A stretch of 64,000 bases of DNA from Euryodendron excelsum (lineage: Eukaryota > Streptophyta > Magnoliopsida > Ericales > Pentaphylacaceae): assembly GCA_033060915.1 (NCBI GenBank), contig CM065397.1, forward strand, positions 36,218,501 through 36,282,500, given 5' to 3'. A model generated the notes under the pieces. The model was not told the origin of the DNA. It saw only the letters and a program-made list of their open reading frames with translations, and ran no database searches. Shown one piece after another: positions 19,375 to 31,480 of this stretch; position 1 is the first letter of the stretch, and each line of letters begins with the position of its first letter. Made by a program: the position numbers and the translations under genes.

Positions 19375-21207
19375 CTAGTAGGCTTTGTACCGAAACTTGC
19401 GAGCACGGATGATGTCTCTGCTGGCCCAATTATGCAACTTTTCGCCTGGCAACATCGCTCGAATGGATCCATCTTGGGTTACTCCGATGCTGGCTGTCAT
19501 GACGAGCACTTCTTCTTGGACCTTTCTCTTCTTCTTACTTACTATAAGTATTCCTTTCCCCATGTCTAACTGCTTGAATTGGTCCGAGAGTTCCACGAAA
19601 GCTTTCTTATCAGCCCTCTTCTTCCTCGCTGCTTCTATTTTCTCCCATCTTGTGGGTTCATATCCCAACCCAAAAGTGGGTTGAGCTAATGGTATTTCTA
19701 CAATTTCAGGTCTTCCTTGTAAACATCTCCCTAAGCCTTTGCTCAGATGGAAACCATTTCCCTTAAAGTACCGTACTACCATTTGAGAGTTCCTGGAATA
19801 TTTTGGCTCCACTTGATCTTCTTTCTGCACAACAGTGATATATTCGAACGATTGAAAACAAGAGGGCAGTTCAGTATTAGATACAATGATATCAGCTTTG
19901 TATACAGTGATCTCTTTTTCAGCGAAAATAGAGATTAGCTTGGAGCCCACGATGAACTTGACTTTCTGATGAAGGCTAGAAGGAACCGCGCCCGCCGAAT
20001 GAATCCAGGGCCTTCCTAACAGCAAATTATAGACAGCCGGAATGTGTAAGACTTGGAATTTAATTGTGAAGGTTATTGGTCCTATCTCAACAAGCATTTC
20101 AATTTCCCCCATAGCTTCCCTCCGAGAACCATCAAAGGCACGGATGATCATACCACTATTTTTCAAATATGTTTGGTCCATTCCCTGCCTTTCTAGGGTA
20201 GAATACGGGCACACATTTAAAGCCGACCCATTATCTATCAATACTTTGGCTACCATTTTTCCTCTTGTCCTTACAGCGATATGCAGAGCCCGGGTATGGC
20301 CTGTTCCATCAGTCGGAATCTCGTCATCAGAGAAGGTGATGATGTTTGGGGCAATAATGAGGCTCGCCATGTCATGTAGATTATCTGGCGTGAAACTCTC
20401 GGGCACATGAGCATCCTTGAGGATCTTTATTAAAGCATTCCGGTGCACTTCAGAAGTGAGCAGCAAACCGAACATCGAAATATGGGCTGGGGCTTTCCTG
20501 AGTTGCTCCATGATATCGTAATTGACCTTTCCTAAAGCTTTGGTGAATTCTGATATCTCTTGATCTGTTGGTTGGTTGGAGCACTCTCCTTCTTTATCCT
20601 TCCCCTTCCTTTTTCTTTCCACTTCAACAGAGGTGTAGAGGCACCCTGACCGAGTCATTCCTCCTATTTTTGTTACGGGCTCTCCGGTGCCCTTATCAAG
20701 TGGGTAATTCCATGGGACGTTATGAAGACTGGGTATTGGCGGTTGGGTTATGGTGGGAAGAGTTATACTTGGATTTATGAGCAAAGGGATTGCCATAGGT
20801 GAAGGGTTGATGAGGATGGGTAGAGTGGTGGGCACAATCGGCTTCTTTGGTAAGACTAAAGGTAGCTTAGGTCGTATGTCTCATTGGTTGTTGGTTTGAG
20901 GTTCAGGTCGAGCCATAGCAATCATGGGTTCAGATTCGAATAACATAGCAAGGACAAGGTGATAATGGGAAGGATCCAGTAAGGCTCCTATGGTTAGGTT
21001 CATGTTGGGTTGATAAGATTGCGTAGTTAGGAAGGAATGATCTTGGTATTCAAGCTCCTCTAGGGCATGAATCGTCCCTTCTGAAATTGCAATAAGTGGG
21101 TTGCACAGGGGGTTCTTGCTAACATTCCTGCTTTCCAATGGTATGTTCTCCTGAAGCTTATGAACCATGGCCTTCACTATTATGGAGGATGTTGGACTAA
21201 TATTCAT
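19375..21207 (-). pseudogene. Gag-terminal and protease region of element A, with G-patch-like motif
   Basis: A frame of about 610 codons interrupted by one TGA (20881-20883; a CGA-to-TGA change would explain it). After a Pro-rich stretch it contains the aspartic protease: KVLIDNGSALNVCP (catalytic Asp at residue 201 counted from 20835) and LLGRPWIH (about 272-279). The second position of the usual D-T/S-G is Asn, a variant I associate with plant Ty3 proteases. Around residues 359-393 FKGNGFHLSKGLGRCLQG has the glycine spacing of a G-patch. No capsid helices or CCHC knuckle are seen, so most of gag appears to be missing or unrecognisable. The region lies directly downstream of the 5' leader. 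Confidence 0.8.
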
Positions 21208-22631
21208 TACCTATAACAATGACAACAACAGTTACAAATTAGAGTTTGGTTCTTGGAGAATTCTATGCAATGCATGCCCTAGGGTGCCCCTCTTTAGGAG
21301 GGGAACTAACATGATGTATTGGCCCATTCTTGGAGATAGGGGATTTGCCCCTGTATGCAGACACCTTACCGTCAGGCAGGAACCTTCAGTCATCCACACA
21401 TTCATTCATAAAAGTAAAGAAATACATTGAATTTTGGGTTTAAGGTACAAAAGAAATTGAAATACATTTTAATAGGGGGAGGGGGAACATTTTCCTTTGG
21501 ACTTCCACCTATCTACTTTTACAAAGGGAAAACCTAAACTACTCTTGAGTCTTCGGGTCCGCCTTCGTTGGATTTGATGTCGAGGAGGTCGCTGAGAGAC
21601 CTTGTTGATTGATTTCCCCTTGTCCTCTTAGCAACCCTATCTCCATGAGCATAGAGGGATTGCGGCCCCTCTTATGAAATGGATTGGTGTGCATGCCATG
21701 AGTCCTTAGGGTTACGTGGGAACCCTTAGGGTTTAGATAGGTTTAATGCAAGGGAAAGTGACCTTGGTGTCACTCTCAATGGGTTGATTAGAATGCAGTG
21801 ACTTGAGTTACTTGGAACTTTTGTCTTGATATGGAATATGTAACGCATGAACATGGGTATGCAAAGAGTATAAGGAGAGAGAATGCAATAGCAAGGTAAA
21901 CATGTATGCATGGGCAGTTAGACAGTCATTATAACAGTAAGAATACAGGCATTATAACAACAGGAATAAGCAGGTATAAATGAAAGTAAAAGCAATCGCC
22001 CTTTCCTCCGTGGTTTTGAAAACAGTGCTCGTGTCTTAAATTCGGCAGAGGTTCAGCTATGCATGGTGTCTATATGAGTATCAGGTTGAGGGTTGACTAA
22101 TGTGTCCTAAAAAGGCTCGGTCCCCGGATCTTCAAACATAGGCCCACTCCCCGAGGTGGTGCCATGATCGGTTGGTGATCCGAGCGGGGGAACCATCAAG
22201 AGGCCGTAGGCGAAGAAACTGACACAGTATCTTGCCCACAACCAATTTACCATTCCCCCTTTCTAACTAGAAAGGAAATATCAGGGTAATAATGCAAGTA
22301 TGCAGAATGCAAGTGCACATGCAGTGTGTATGTGATTTTTAAAAGTGGAGGAAAGGGCCCAACAACTCCCATTCATCCTGTACATCACATTCATGCAAAG
22401 CGGTTAATAAAATTTAAACAAAATGTGTACCTACAAAACAAAGATGCAAGTGTTAGTATGTGGATGACAAACATAATACAAGATAATATGAATGAATGCA
22501 TGTTTTTTTTTAAAACAATTTTGAAAATTTAGTTTTGAAAATTTAAAGTGAATAAGATTGAACCAAGTTAATTGAAGACTCTACAGGGGTGAAGGGTAAA
22601 GAAACAGGACAACGGCCTAACCCTCTAAGTT
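21208..22631 (-). other. Element A 5' leader (non-coding)
   Basis: Lies between the primer-binding site and the gag-like frame. It is similar to 34607-35960 (element D, forward) and 49620-50930 (element F, reverse) throughout, including the conserved GCATGCCCTAGGGTGCCCC block at 21271-21289. Many ATGs occur but no long frame. Confidence 0.8.
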
Positions 22632-22649
22632 TCCCCAGTGGAGTCGCTA
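22632..22649 (-). other. Primer-binding site of element A
   Basis: On the - strand TAGCGACTCCACTGGGGA, two bases after the 5' LTR end. It matches the F copy (TGGCGACTCC..., 50931-50949) with one G-to-A change. PBS sequences of this type in Tat/Ogre elements are described as complementary to tRNA-Arg. Confidence 0.8.
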
Positions 22650-25600
22650 GCTGTCTCGCCCAGATTTTTCGCACTCGAGGAATACTCACATAAGCAGGAA
22701 AAATGTTGTACTCTCTCGTTAGAATTCACCCTCCTAGAAGAATGAGTGCGACTAGGTTTGAATTGAAAATTGGTTTGAATAAAAGGCTTTTGAAAAAGAT
22801 TTGGAGTCGCCACCTAACTTGATTAAGGTGAGTTAGTTCACCTAAAAACTATGCATAATCTAAAAACTACACTTAGGGTTTTTGGAAAACGATTTTTGAA
22901 AATACCACCTCAAGAGAGGGTTTTTAAGAAAAACAAGTTGTTTGGCAACCTTTTGAAAACATTTAGCCCTTTTTGAAAAATAACTCCTTTTGGTATTTGA
23001 AATCAGTGATCCTAAGTTCGGAGGTTGGTTATGTGTAGGGAAGACGCACCAAGCCATCACCCTACGCTGCCCTTTCGATACCTACATGTCAATCTACCCT
23101 AGATTCACCTATAAGAGTCTTCAACTAACCAATGTTCAATCCTATTCTCTTTGAAAAAGAAATTTTTAAAAGAAACTAACATGATGCATGGTATGCAAGT
23201 GCAAGAAAAGAGAATTGATTTGGAAAAAGATTTGAAAAGAAGCTGATTTGATTTGATTTGAAAAGAAAAAGATAGAAGTTTGAATTTGGTAAAAAGATTT
23301 TGGGAATTGAAATTGAAGGTTGAAAATAGAAATAGATCATGGAATTGGAAACTTGAAGAAAATCTTAAGATTGGAGATTGAAAAGAAGTTGTAGCAATAG
23401 AAATTGAAACATGTTGTGGAATTTGATATTTGAAAAATATTGTGGAATTTGATATTTGGAAAGTATGGAGGAATTTGAAATTTGAAAGAAGTTGTGACCG
23501 CACCTATGAAGGTTGCCTACGTATCCTTTTGGAGGAATCAGGTCAGTCGTAGTTCGGACAAGAGTCCGATTGAAAATAGAAGGGTTGATTGGAAGAAAGA
23601 GATTGAATTGGAAATTAGATTGGATTTGAAATTAGAAGAGGAGATTGGAATTTGAAATTTTTGAAAAGATTGGACTTTGATTTGAAAAGATAGAACTTGG
23701 AAGAAAGATTTAGACTTGTTTTAGAAAGACGAAGGTTTAGGAAACCTAGACTTAGGAACTTAGAAAAGAAGGATTGGACTTGAATGTTAGACTTGGAAGA
23801 TTTAGGAAAGGATTGGATTTAGGAAGATTCGAATTAGGAAAGGTCCGATTTAGGAAAGTTTCGAATTAGGAAAGTTTCATTTTTGAAAAGTTTTCATTTT
23901 TGGAAAGTTTTCATTTTAGGAAAGTTTTGAATTAAAAAAGTTTCATTTTAAGAAAGGTTTTGAAAGAGGAAAGGTTTTGAAAATAAGGAAGTTTTGAAAA
24001 TAAGGGAGTTTTGAGTTTAGAAAGCTTTAGATTTGGAAAGATTTGAAGTTTTAGGAAAGTTTGGAAGTTTAGAAAGATTTAACTTAAGAAAGTTTTGAAT
24101 TTAGAAAACTTTGAATTTAGAAAGATTTGAAATTTAGAAAGTTTAGGATTTAGAAAGTTTTAGAGTTTTAGAAGATGTTGAGATTAGGAAATGTTTGAGT
24201 TTAGGAAAGGTTTGAAAACTTAGATTTGGAAAGTTAAGATTTGAAAAAGGGTAGAATTAGGAAAGATGTGGAAGTTTAATGTTTAAGGAAAGATTTGAAA
24301 TTTTAGAAAACTTATGGTTTAAGAAATTAGGAAAGATTTAGATTTTGAGTTTTAAAACTTAGAAAAGATTTTTATGTTCAAGTTTTGGAAACTTAGGATT
24401 TAGGAAAGTAGAAGTTTAGGAAGGATTTGAATTAGGAAATGTCAAATTAGGAAGGGATTGGATTTTGTTTCTAAGAAGAAGTGTTTAATCTTGTTTCCAA
24501 AAACGAAGGATTGAATCTAGTTTCCTAAACGGGAAGATTGGATTTGGTTTCCTAAAGGAAAGATAGGATTTGGCAAGGATTTGGAAAGGGAGGTTTTAGA
24601 AACCCTAGATTTGGAAGACTATAGTTTTGATGTAGAAAATAGGTTTTGGAAATTTGTATGGTTTTGATGTAGAAAACAAGAGGTTTTGGAAACCTAGGTT
24701 TTAAGGTAAGTTTGAAAATCATGTTTTCGGAAAGAAAATTAGGGTTTCTTAATTATGGGTTCTAAGGCTTGACTTGGGCTCTAAGAAAAAGGGTTTTTGG
24801 AAAATGTGTTTTTTTGGAAACAAGTTTTTGGAAGGAAATCCTAGAGAGGAGTTTCTAGAGGAAAGATTTTGGAAAGAGTTTTTAGGAAAGTGATTTTTGG
24901 TAGAAGATTGTTGGGGAGAGTTTTTGGAAAGATTTTTAGAGAGCGTTTTTAGAATGTGGATTTTGAAAAGAGCGTTTTGGAAAATGGATTTTTGGAGGGA
25001 GTTTTTAAAAACAAATTTGGAAAGGAGAGTTTTAGGAAAGTGTGTTGAAAAAGAGATTTTTAGGAAGAGATTTGAAAAGAGAGTTTTTTGAAAAGTATAA
25101 AAACGTCTCACTTTCCTAAAGCGATTCTAGCCATAAGAGGGCTAGAACCACTTTAAGAAAGTGGTTTTGAAAACAACAAGGGTTAAAAATATGGACCATG
25201 TTGGTCACTTTGAATGTAACACTTTCCTAAAGCAATCCTAGCCATGGCAAAGCTAGAATCACCCTAGGATTGTGATTTTGAAAATAAGTTTTGAAAAAGG
25301 AGATTTTGATGCAATTTTGAAAACTAGTTTGAAAACAATTTTCAAAACGAGTTTGAAAATGAATTTTGGAAGATGCAAGATCATGATATGCACAATGCAA
25401 ATTTGGGGCCGTGAATATACAAGGTTAAGGCTTCACCACATAATCAAGGGGGCCGAACCCACGTGGTCTCCAAGCCTAAAGGAAAGCCCCCGACACGGTG
25501 ACCCTCCGATAGTCTAATCCTACACATGAACCGGGAGTCCCCTTGTTTCAAGCATGCAAAGAAAGGGGGGGAAAGAGATGGGGGATTAAAATAGAGAAAA

Positions 25601-25966
25601 CCCAAGTGGGTTAAGAGAGAGAAGAGAGAGGGGGAGTGCGGAAATTTAAAGAGAAAGTCTACTATATGTCTTGTTTATTTTGCGCGCCTTGCTTGTCTTC
25701 AATCTTCGTCTTCAATCCTCAAGAGTTTTCTTCAATCTCCAAACTTCAGATTGTAGCTCTTCAAGTCTTCAAAGGAGGGTTGGAGGCTAGTGTATAAGTG
25801 TATGGGGGTGTGTATGAGTGTACAGAAGACTAGGGTGTGTGTATGGTGGCTAGGGTTTGGAAAACCTAAGAAAGCTAGGGTTTAGGAAGTGTACGAGCTC
25901 TGTATATCGAAATATATGATTTTTAGACTGAGTTTTCGAACCCCTTTCACGTTGGAAGGGGCTCTG

Positions 25967-26103
25967 TATTTATAGAGGTTGGACAACATTGGCGCCTGTT
26001 GCAGTGGCACCAGGCCAAACTTTACACTAGCGCCACTAGGAGTGGCGCCAGGCCATTGTTTGGCTTGGCGCCACTACTAGTGGCACCACTACTAGTGGCG
26101 CCA
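25967..26103 (-). promoter_or_regulatory. Element A 5' LTR promoter: TATA box and GGCGCC palindromes
   Basis: TATTTATA at 25967-25974. Inverted GGCGCC motifs follow, including one extra CACTACTAGTGG block compared with the 3' LTR copy, so this array differs in copy number between the two LTRs of one element. Confidence 0.75.
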
Positions 26104-27066
26104 GCCAATTAGGAAATGTTTAAGGTCGGCAAGCAACGTATCTTTGACTAGATTTGGGCGCCTATACTAGTGACTACCATGCAATTTTTAACCTGGCTTC
26201 ACTAGGAGTGACTCTGGAAAGTCTGGGAAGGAGTTTGGAAGACCGGGAATGACCCGAAAGGCCGGAAAAGAGCAGGAACACTTGAAATAGTGTCCCAGAG
26301 GTATTTGACTTGAAAAGTGAGGATAGAACGTGTCGGAAGGGTTGACCGGGCCTTTAGGGGCAAAACGGTCAATCGGATCAGGGAGCTGCCGGGACGAACT
26401 CGGACTATCCTAGAAGAAGACTTGAGACTTGGGAACATTATTCAGAATCTTCCCAAGGGTTTCCGGTTTGATTCCCAGAGCCGGCGTGGTTGAAAAAGGT
26501 GACCGGCCCACCAGGGGCAAAATGGTCATTTTGCACCGGGTTGGCCGGAACTGACTCGGAATGATCCAGAAAGATAAAGGGAGGTTGAGAACACTATAAA
26601 AAGCATTCTTAGGAAGTTACCGGTTTGATACCTAGAGCCGGTGTGTTTCGAAAAGGTGACCGACTCACTAGGGGCAAAATGGTCATTTTATACCGGGTTT
26701 GCCGGAACTGACTCGGAATGATCCGGAAAGGTAGAGGAATGTCGGGAATACTATAAGAAATATTCTCGGAAGGTCACCGGTTTGATACCCAGAGCCGATG
26801 TGGTTCCCCGGGCGTTTGGATGCCTAGAGGCAGAATGGTCATCGTGACCAGAAAGTCTCGGAAAAGGCTCAAGGGGCAGTTTGGTCATTTTTCATCGAAG
26901 TGGGCTAGAGGCACTGTTGTTGACCTAGGTTTTGAGTGTTTCCGCCACTCTGACGGCGGTCGTCGTGACACAGGGGTTTGTTGGCAATTCCCTAAATCGA
27001 CCTGTTTACGAGTATTTCAACTACTCAGACGGTTGTGATATTTGTGAGTATTTTCGCTACTCAGAC

Positions 27067-27630
27067 CGTCTCGAGGAATAAACTATCTCGAGAGAGGGAT
27101 TGGAGACTTATCGTCCTCGAAAAGACCTACCTGAATTGAAACCGTCTCGTGGAATAAACTGTCTCGAGAGAGGGGTTGGAAAGGGGTCTTATCATCTCCG
27201 AAAAGATATGCCTAAATTGGAACCGTGTCGAGGAATAAACTGTCTCGAGAGAGGGATTGGAAAGGGGTCTTATCGTCTTCGAAAAGACGTGCCTGAATTC
27301 AAACCGTCTCGAGGAATAAACTGTCTCGAGAGAGGGATTGGAAAGGGGACTTACCGTCTTCGAAAAGACGTGCCTGATTTAGGACCATCTCGAGGAATAA
27401 ATTGTCCCGAGAGAGGGATTGGAAAGGGGTCTTATCGTCTTTGAAAAGACGTGCCTGAATTGAAACCGTATCAACGAATAAACTGTCTCGAGAGAGGGAT
27501 TGGAAAGGGGACTTACCATCTTCGAAAAGACATGCCTGATTTAGGACCGTCTCAAGGAATAAATTGTCTCGAGAGAGGGGTTGGAGTTGGAGTTGGAAAG
27601 AACAATGCCCTTAAGGGCATTTTGCTCATT
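27067..27630 (-). repeat. 81-bp tandem array, element A 5' LTR U3
   Basis: Unit starts at 27142, 27223, 27304, 27385, 27466 and 27547 keep an exact 81-bp period; a 75-bp first unit starts at 27067. On the + strand the frames 27100-27444 and 27451-27729 read the 27-residue repeats and end with a hydrophobic GILLILLLFGLG stretch. Confidence 0.9.
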
Positions 27631-28943
27631 TTGCTTCTATTTGGGCTTGGCAGGCCCGCGAAGCAATGGACAGACAGGATTTGGACTTATAGAGTTGGTT
27701 TCGGTTGGAATACGTCCATATTGACTTGAGTACAAGTCTGGGCAGAGTGTAGACTGCTGAGCGGTCAAAAATGGGGTGCTTACAACGGTCCAGCATGTTT
27801 TCCGAAGAAAATCTCTTCGGGATGGTAAGTCCCTTTAAACCTGTCGACCGGGACGAGACCCCAAGTCCCCTAGATGGTAGAACGGTCCACCTTTGGCGCC
27901 TGTAAGCCCTCAAATGCAGAAATGTCCGTTTAGACATGCCTTTTGAGATAGTTAATTCTCAGGCGCTAAGTCACTTTAGCAGCTTCCCGAGATCAGACAG
28001 TTTCGGGAATGATCGCGAACCGTCAGAGTAGCGAAAATACTCGCAAATATCACAACTGTCAGAGTAGCGGAAATACTTGTAAACAGGTTGATATATTGAA
28101 TTGCCAACAAACCCCTATATCATGAGACCGCTGTCAGAGTGGCGAAAACATTCAAAACCCAGGTCAACACTGGTGTTTGCTTGCCCACTCTGGTGAAAAA
28201 TGACCAAATTGACCCTAGGGCCATTTTTTGGCACGTTTCTCGAGAGCACACTAAGCCCTCAGAACGACAAGTCTACCTTTCCAGATTTTCTTAAAAGCAA
28301 TTTGGCATGATTAGATGCCCTCCAGTCCAGTTTGGGTCAATTTCGAGACTTTTCGGTCAAGATGACCATTTTGCCCCTAGGCATCCGAACGCCCCGGGAA
28401 CCACACTGGCTTTGGGTATCAAACCAGTAACATCCCGAGAATGCTTCCTATAGTATTCTCAATATTTCTTTATCTTTTCAGAACATTCCGAGTCAGTTTC
28501 GGCAAACCCAGTGCGAAATGACCATTTTGCCCCTAGTGGGCCGGTCACCTTTTCCAACCACACCGGCTCTGGGTATCAAACCGGCAACCTTTGGGAACAT
28601 TCTGAATAACGTTTCCAAATCTTGAATCTTCTTCCAAGACGTTCCGAGTCCAACTCGGCAGCTTTCTGGCCTGGTTGACGGTTTTGCCCCTAATGGCCTG
28701 GTCAACCCCTTCGACACATCCTATCCTCATTTCTCAAGTCAAATACCTCTGTGGCACTATTCTAAGTGTTCTTACCCTTTTTCGGCCTTCCAGGCCAATC
28801 CCGGTACCTTAAATCCTTCCCGGACTTTTCGGAGTCACTTCTAGTGAAGCCAAGCTAAACATTCCATGGTAGTCACTAGTACAGGCACCCAAATCTTCCC
28901 AAGATATATTGCTTGCCGACCTTAAAACTTTCCTAATTGGCTG

Positions 28944-29060
28944 GCACCATTAGCAGTGGCGCCAAGCCAAGAAATGGCGTGGCGCCACTAGGAGAGGAAA
29001 TTTGGCCTGGCGCCATTACAACAGGCGCCAGGTCTATCCCATCTCTATAAATACAGAACC
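28944..29060 (+). promoter_or_regulatory. LTR E promoter: GGCGCC motifs and TATA box
   Basis: GGCGCC-centred inverted motifs at 28955-29033 precede TATAAATA at 29046-29053. They are followed by AAACCCTAA/AAACCCTAG motifs at about 29098-29195. Confidence 0.75.
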
Positions 29061-29453
29061 TCTTCTAGTGTGAAAGAGGTCTACAGACTCAGTCTAAAAA
29101 CCCTAATATTCGATATACAGAGCTCGTACCCTCCCTAAACCCTAGCTTCTCTAGGTTTTCCAAACCCTAGCCACCATACACAAACCCTAGCCTTCTATAC
29201 ACTCATACACACCCCTATACACTTATACACTAGCCTCCAACCCTCCATTGAAGACTTGGATTGCTGCAACTCGAAGTTCTCAAAGACCAAGGCAAAGCTC
29301 TCAAAGACTAAAGCGAAGACCAAAGAAAAAGCAAGAAAGCAAGGCGCATAAGGCAAAGTGAAATAAACAAGACATACGGTAGGTTTTCTCTTTAAGTTTC
29401 TGTACGTCCCCCTCTCTCTTCTCTTTCCTAACCCACTTGGATTTGCTTCTATT

Positions 29454-29457
<4 letters not shown>

Positions 29458-29502
<45 letters not shown>
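29458..29502. repeat. 45-base poly-C tract
   Basis: An uninterrupted run of 45 C. The same LTR site in other copies holds much shorter runs (for example about 12-14 G on the + strand near 4860 and 53573, and 3-10 C elsewhere). The length may be real expansion or an assembly artefact. Confidence 0.95.
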
Positions 29503-30373
29503 ATCTTCTTCCCTCTCATTTCTTTGCATGCTTGAAACAAGGGGATTCCCGGTCCATGTGTAGGATTAGACTATTGGAGGGTCACCGTGTCGGGGGCTTT
29601 CTTTTAGTCTAACCGGAGACCACGTGAGTTCGGCCTCCTTGATTATATGGTGAAGCCTTAACCTTGTATGTTCATGACCCCAATTTGTATTGTGCATATC
29701 ATTATCTTGCATTCTTCCAAAAATCGTTTTCAAACTCGTTTTCAAAGCTTGTATTAAATTTGTTTTCAAAATTGCATCAAAATCTTCTTTTTCAAAAACT
29801 TGTTTTCAAAATCACAATCCTAGGATGATTTTAGCCTTTCCATGGCTAGGATTGCTTTAGAAAAGTGTTACATTTAAGTGACCGATATGGTCTATATTTT
29901 CAACTCCTTGTTGTTTTCAAAACCACTTTCTTAAAGTGGTTCTAACCTTCTTATTGTTAGAATCGCTTTAGGAAAGTGAGGCATTTTTATACTTTCCAAA
30001 AGACTCTCTTTTCAAAAGTCTCTCTTTCTAAAAATCTCTTCTCCAACATGCTTTCCAAAAACTCTTCTTTCCAAAATTATTTTCTAAAAACTCCCTCCAA
30101 AGATCTATTTTTCAAAAACTCACTTTTCAACTCTTTCCTAAAATGCTCTCTTCAAAATCCACTTTCTAAAAACATTCCCTTGGTTTCCTTCATAGAAAAC
30201 ACTCCCTAAATCTCTTTCCAAAAAACTCTTTCTAACAACCTCCTTCCAAAATCTTGTTTCCAAAACTCTCTCAAAAGTTTTACTTTCCAAAAACTCCCTT
30301 CCTAAAATTCTTTTCAAAACACACTTTCTAAAAACTCTTTCTCTAGATCTCCTTCTAAAAATCTTTCTCCCTA

Positions 30374-30378
30374 AAACT
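30374..30378. repeat. Left target-site duplication of element D (AAACT)
   Basis: AAACT directly precedes the 5' LTR start TGTAAGC and recurs at 46940-46944. Confidence 0.8.
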
Positions 30379-30589
30379 TGTAAGCACCCCATTTTTAACC
30401 GCTCGGCAGTCTATAATCCGTCCAGACTTGTAGTCAAATCAATATGGACGTATTCCAATCGAAATCAATTCTCTAAGTCTAATCCCTTCTATCCATCACT
30501 TCGCAGGCCCACCAGGCCCAAATAGAGGCAAAATGACCAAAATGCCCTTAGGGGCATTATCCTTTCAAATTTCCAAATCAGGCATGTCT

Positions 30590-30960
30590 TTCCGGAGACG
30601 GTAAGTCCCCTTTCCAATTTCATCAGGCACGTCTTTCCGAAGATGGTAAGTCCCCTTTCTAATTCCAAATCAGGTACGTATTTTCGAAGACGGTAAGTCC
30701 CCTTTTCAAATTCTAAATCAGGCACGTCTTTCCGAAGACGGTAAGTCCCCTTTCCAAATTTCAAATCTAAATTAGGCACGTCTTTTTGAATACGGTAAGT
30801 CCTCTTTCCAAATTCCAAATCAGGCACGTCTTTCCGAAGACGGTAAGTCCCCTTTTCAAATTCTAAATTAGACGCGTCTTTCTGAAGACTGTAAGTTCCC
30901 TTTCCAATTCCAATCCAGGCATATCTTTCTGTAGACGGTATGTCCCCTTTTCAATTCCAA
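30590..30960 (+). repeat. GGTAAGT-bearing tandem array, element D 5' LTR
   Basis: Units of about 45-60 bp with CACGTCTTTCCGAAGACGGT and AAGTCCCC. Several keep the antisense frame (- strand 30489-30827), with GTYRLRKDVP-like peptides before the frame slips. Confidence 0.85.
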
Positions 30961-31384
30961 TTCCAATCCCTCTCTAATGACCATTTTACCCCTGGTGGGC
31001 CGGTCACCTTTTCCAACCGCACTGGCTCTGAGTATCAAACTGGCAACCTTTGGGAGCATTCTGAATAATGTTTCCAAATCTCAAATCTTCTTCCAAGACG
31101 TTATGAGTCCCTCTCGGCAGCTTTTTGGCCCAGTTGACCGTTTTGCCCCTAATGGCCCGGTCAACCCCTCTGACACATCCTATCCTTATTTCGCAAGTCA
31201 AATACCTCTGGGACACTTTTCTAAGTGTTCCTGTCCTTTTCCTACCTTTCGGGCCAATCCCGGTCCCTTAAATCCTTCCCAAACTTTCCAGAGTCACTTC
31301 TAGTGAAGCCAGGCTAAAAATTGCATGGTAGTCACTGGTACAGGCGCTCAAATCTTACCAAGACACGTTGCCAAGCCAAAAAAT

Positions 31385-31480
31385 GGCCTGGTGCCACTCC
31401 TAGTGTTGCCAAAAGCTAATTTGGCCCGGTGCCACCGCAACAGGCGCCAGGTTTATCTCATGTCTATAAATACAGAGCCT
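31385..31480 (+). promoter_or_regulatory. Element D 5' LTR promoter
   Basis: TATAAATA at 31465-31472. The upstream GGCGCC palindromes are partly decayed here (several GGTGCC and GTTGCC variants). Confidence 0.7.

Larger units (their letters stand above)
3661..27784 (-). mobile_element. Element A: reverse-oriented Ty3/Tat-type retrotransposon, defective, interrupted by solo LTR S1
   Basis: From right to left (5' to 3' on the - strand): 5' LTR 22652-27784, primer-binding site 22632-22649, leader 21208-22631, gag-pro remnant 21207-19375, pol remnant 19250-16571, spacer 16570-15310, antisense ORF (+ strand) 13631-15309, 3' internal region 13284-13630 plus 7047-7648, truncated 3' LTR 7046-3661. 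Without S1 the element is about 18.5 kb. I pair 3661-7046 with 22652-27784 because they are the most similar LTRs in the window: about 14 differences, mostly transitions, in a 240-bp stretch compared by eye. Target duplications cannot be checked because the 3' LTR end is lost. Confidence 0.8.
22652..27784 (-). mobile_element. Element A 5' LTR (5.1 kb)
   Basis: Complete, from TGTCTCGCCC (22652) to GGGTGCTTACA (27784). It holds GGAAAGTTT tracts (23810-24240), the foldback (25110-25162), G-box (25460-25465), TATA box (25967-25974), GGCGCC palindromes (25990-26103) and seven 81-bp units (27067-27630). It ends directly against LTR E at 27785. Confidence 0.9.
27785..30378 (+). mobile_element. LTR E, first segment (forward, 5' truncated)
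   Basis: Forward LTR sequence that begins at ACGGTCCAGCATG, equivalent to about position 617 of a full LTR. It starts exactly where element A's 5' LTR ends, which suggests A inserted into E and E's first part was later lost or moved. It includes GGCGCC motifs at 28944-29033, TATA at 29046-29053, the 45-C tract, G-box at 29621-29626 and the foldback at 29935-29977. Element D interrupts it at 30378 and it resumes at 46945. Confidence 0.85.

Noticed and set aside
19385..20780. Plus-strand frames opposite gag-pro (19385-19684, 20042-20410 and others).
   Set aside because: Complement of the protease region; no recognisable domain.
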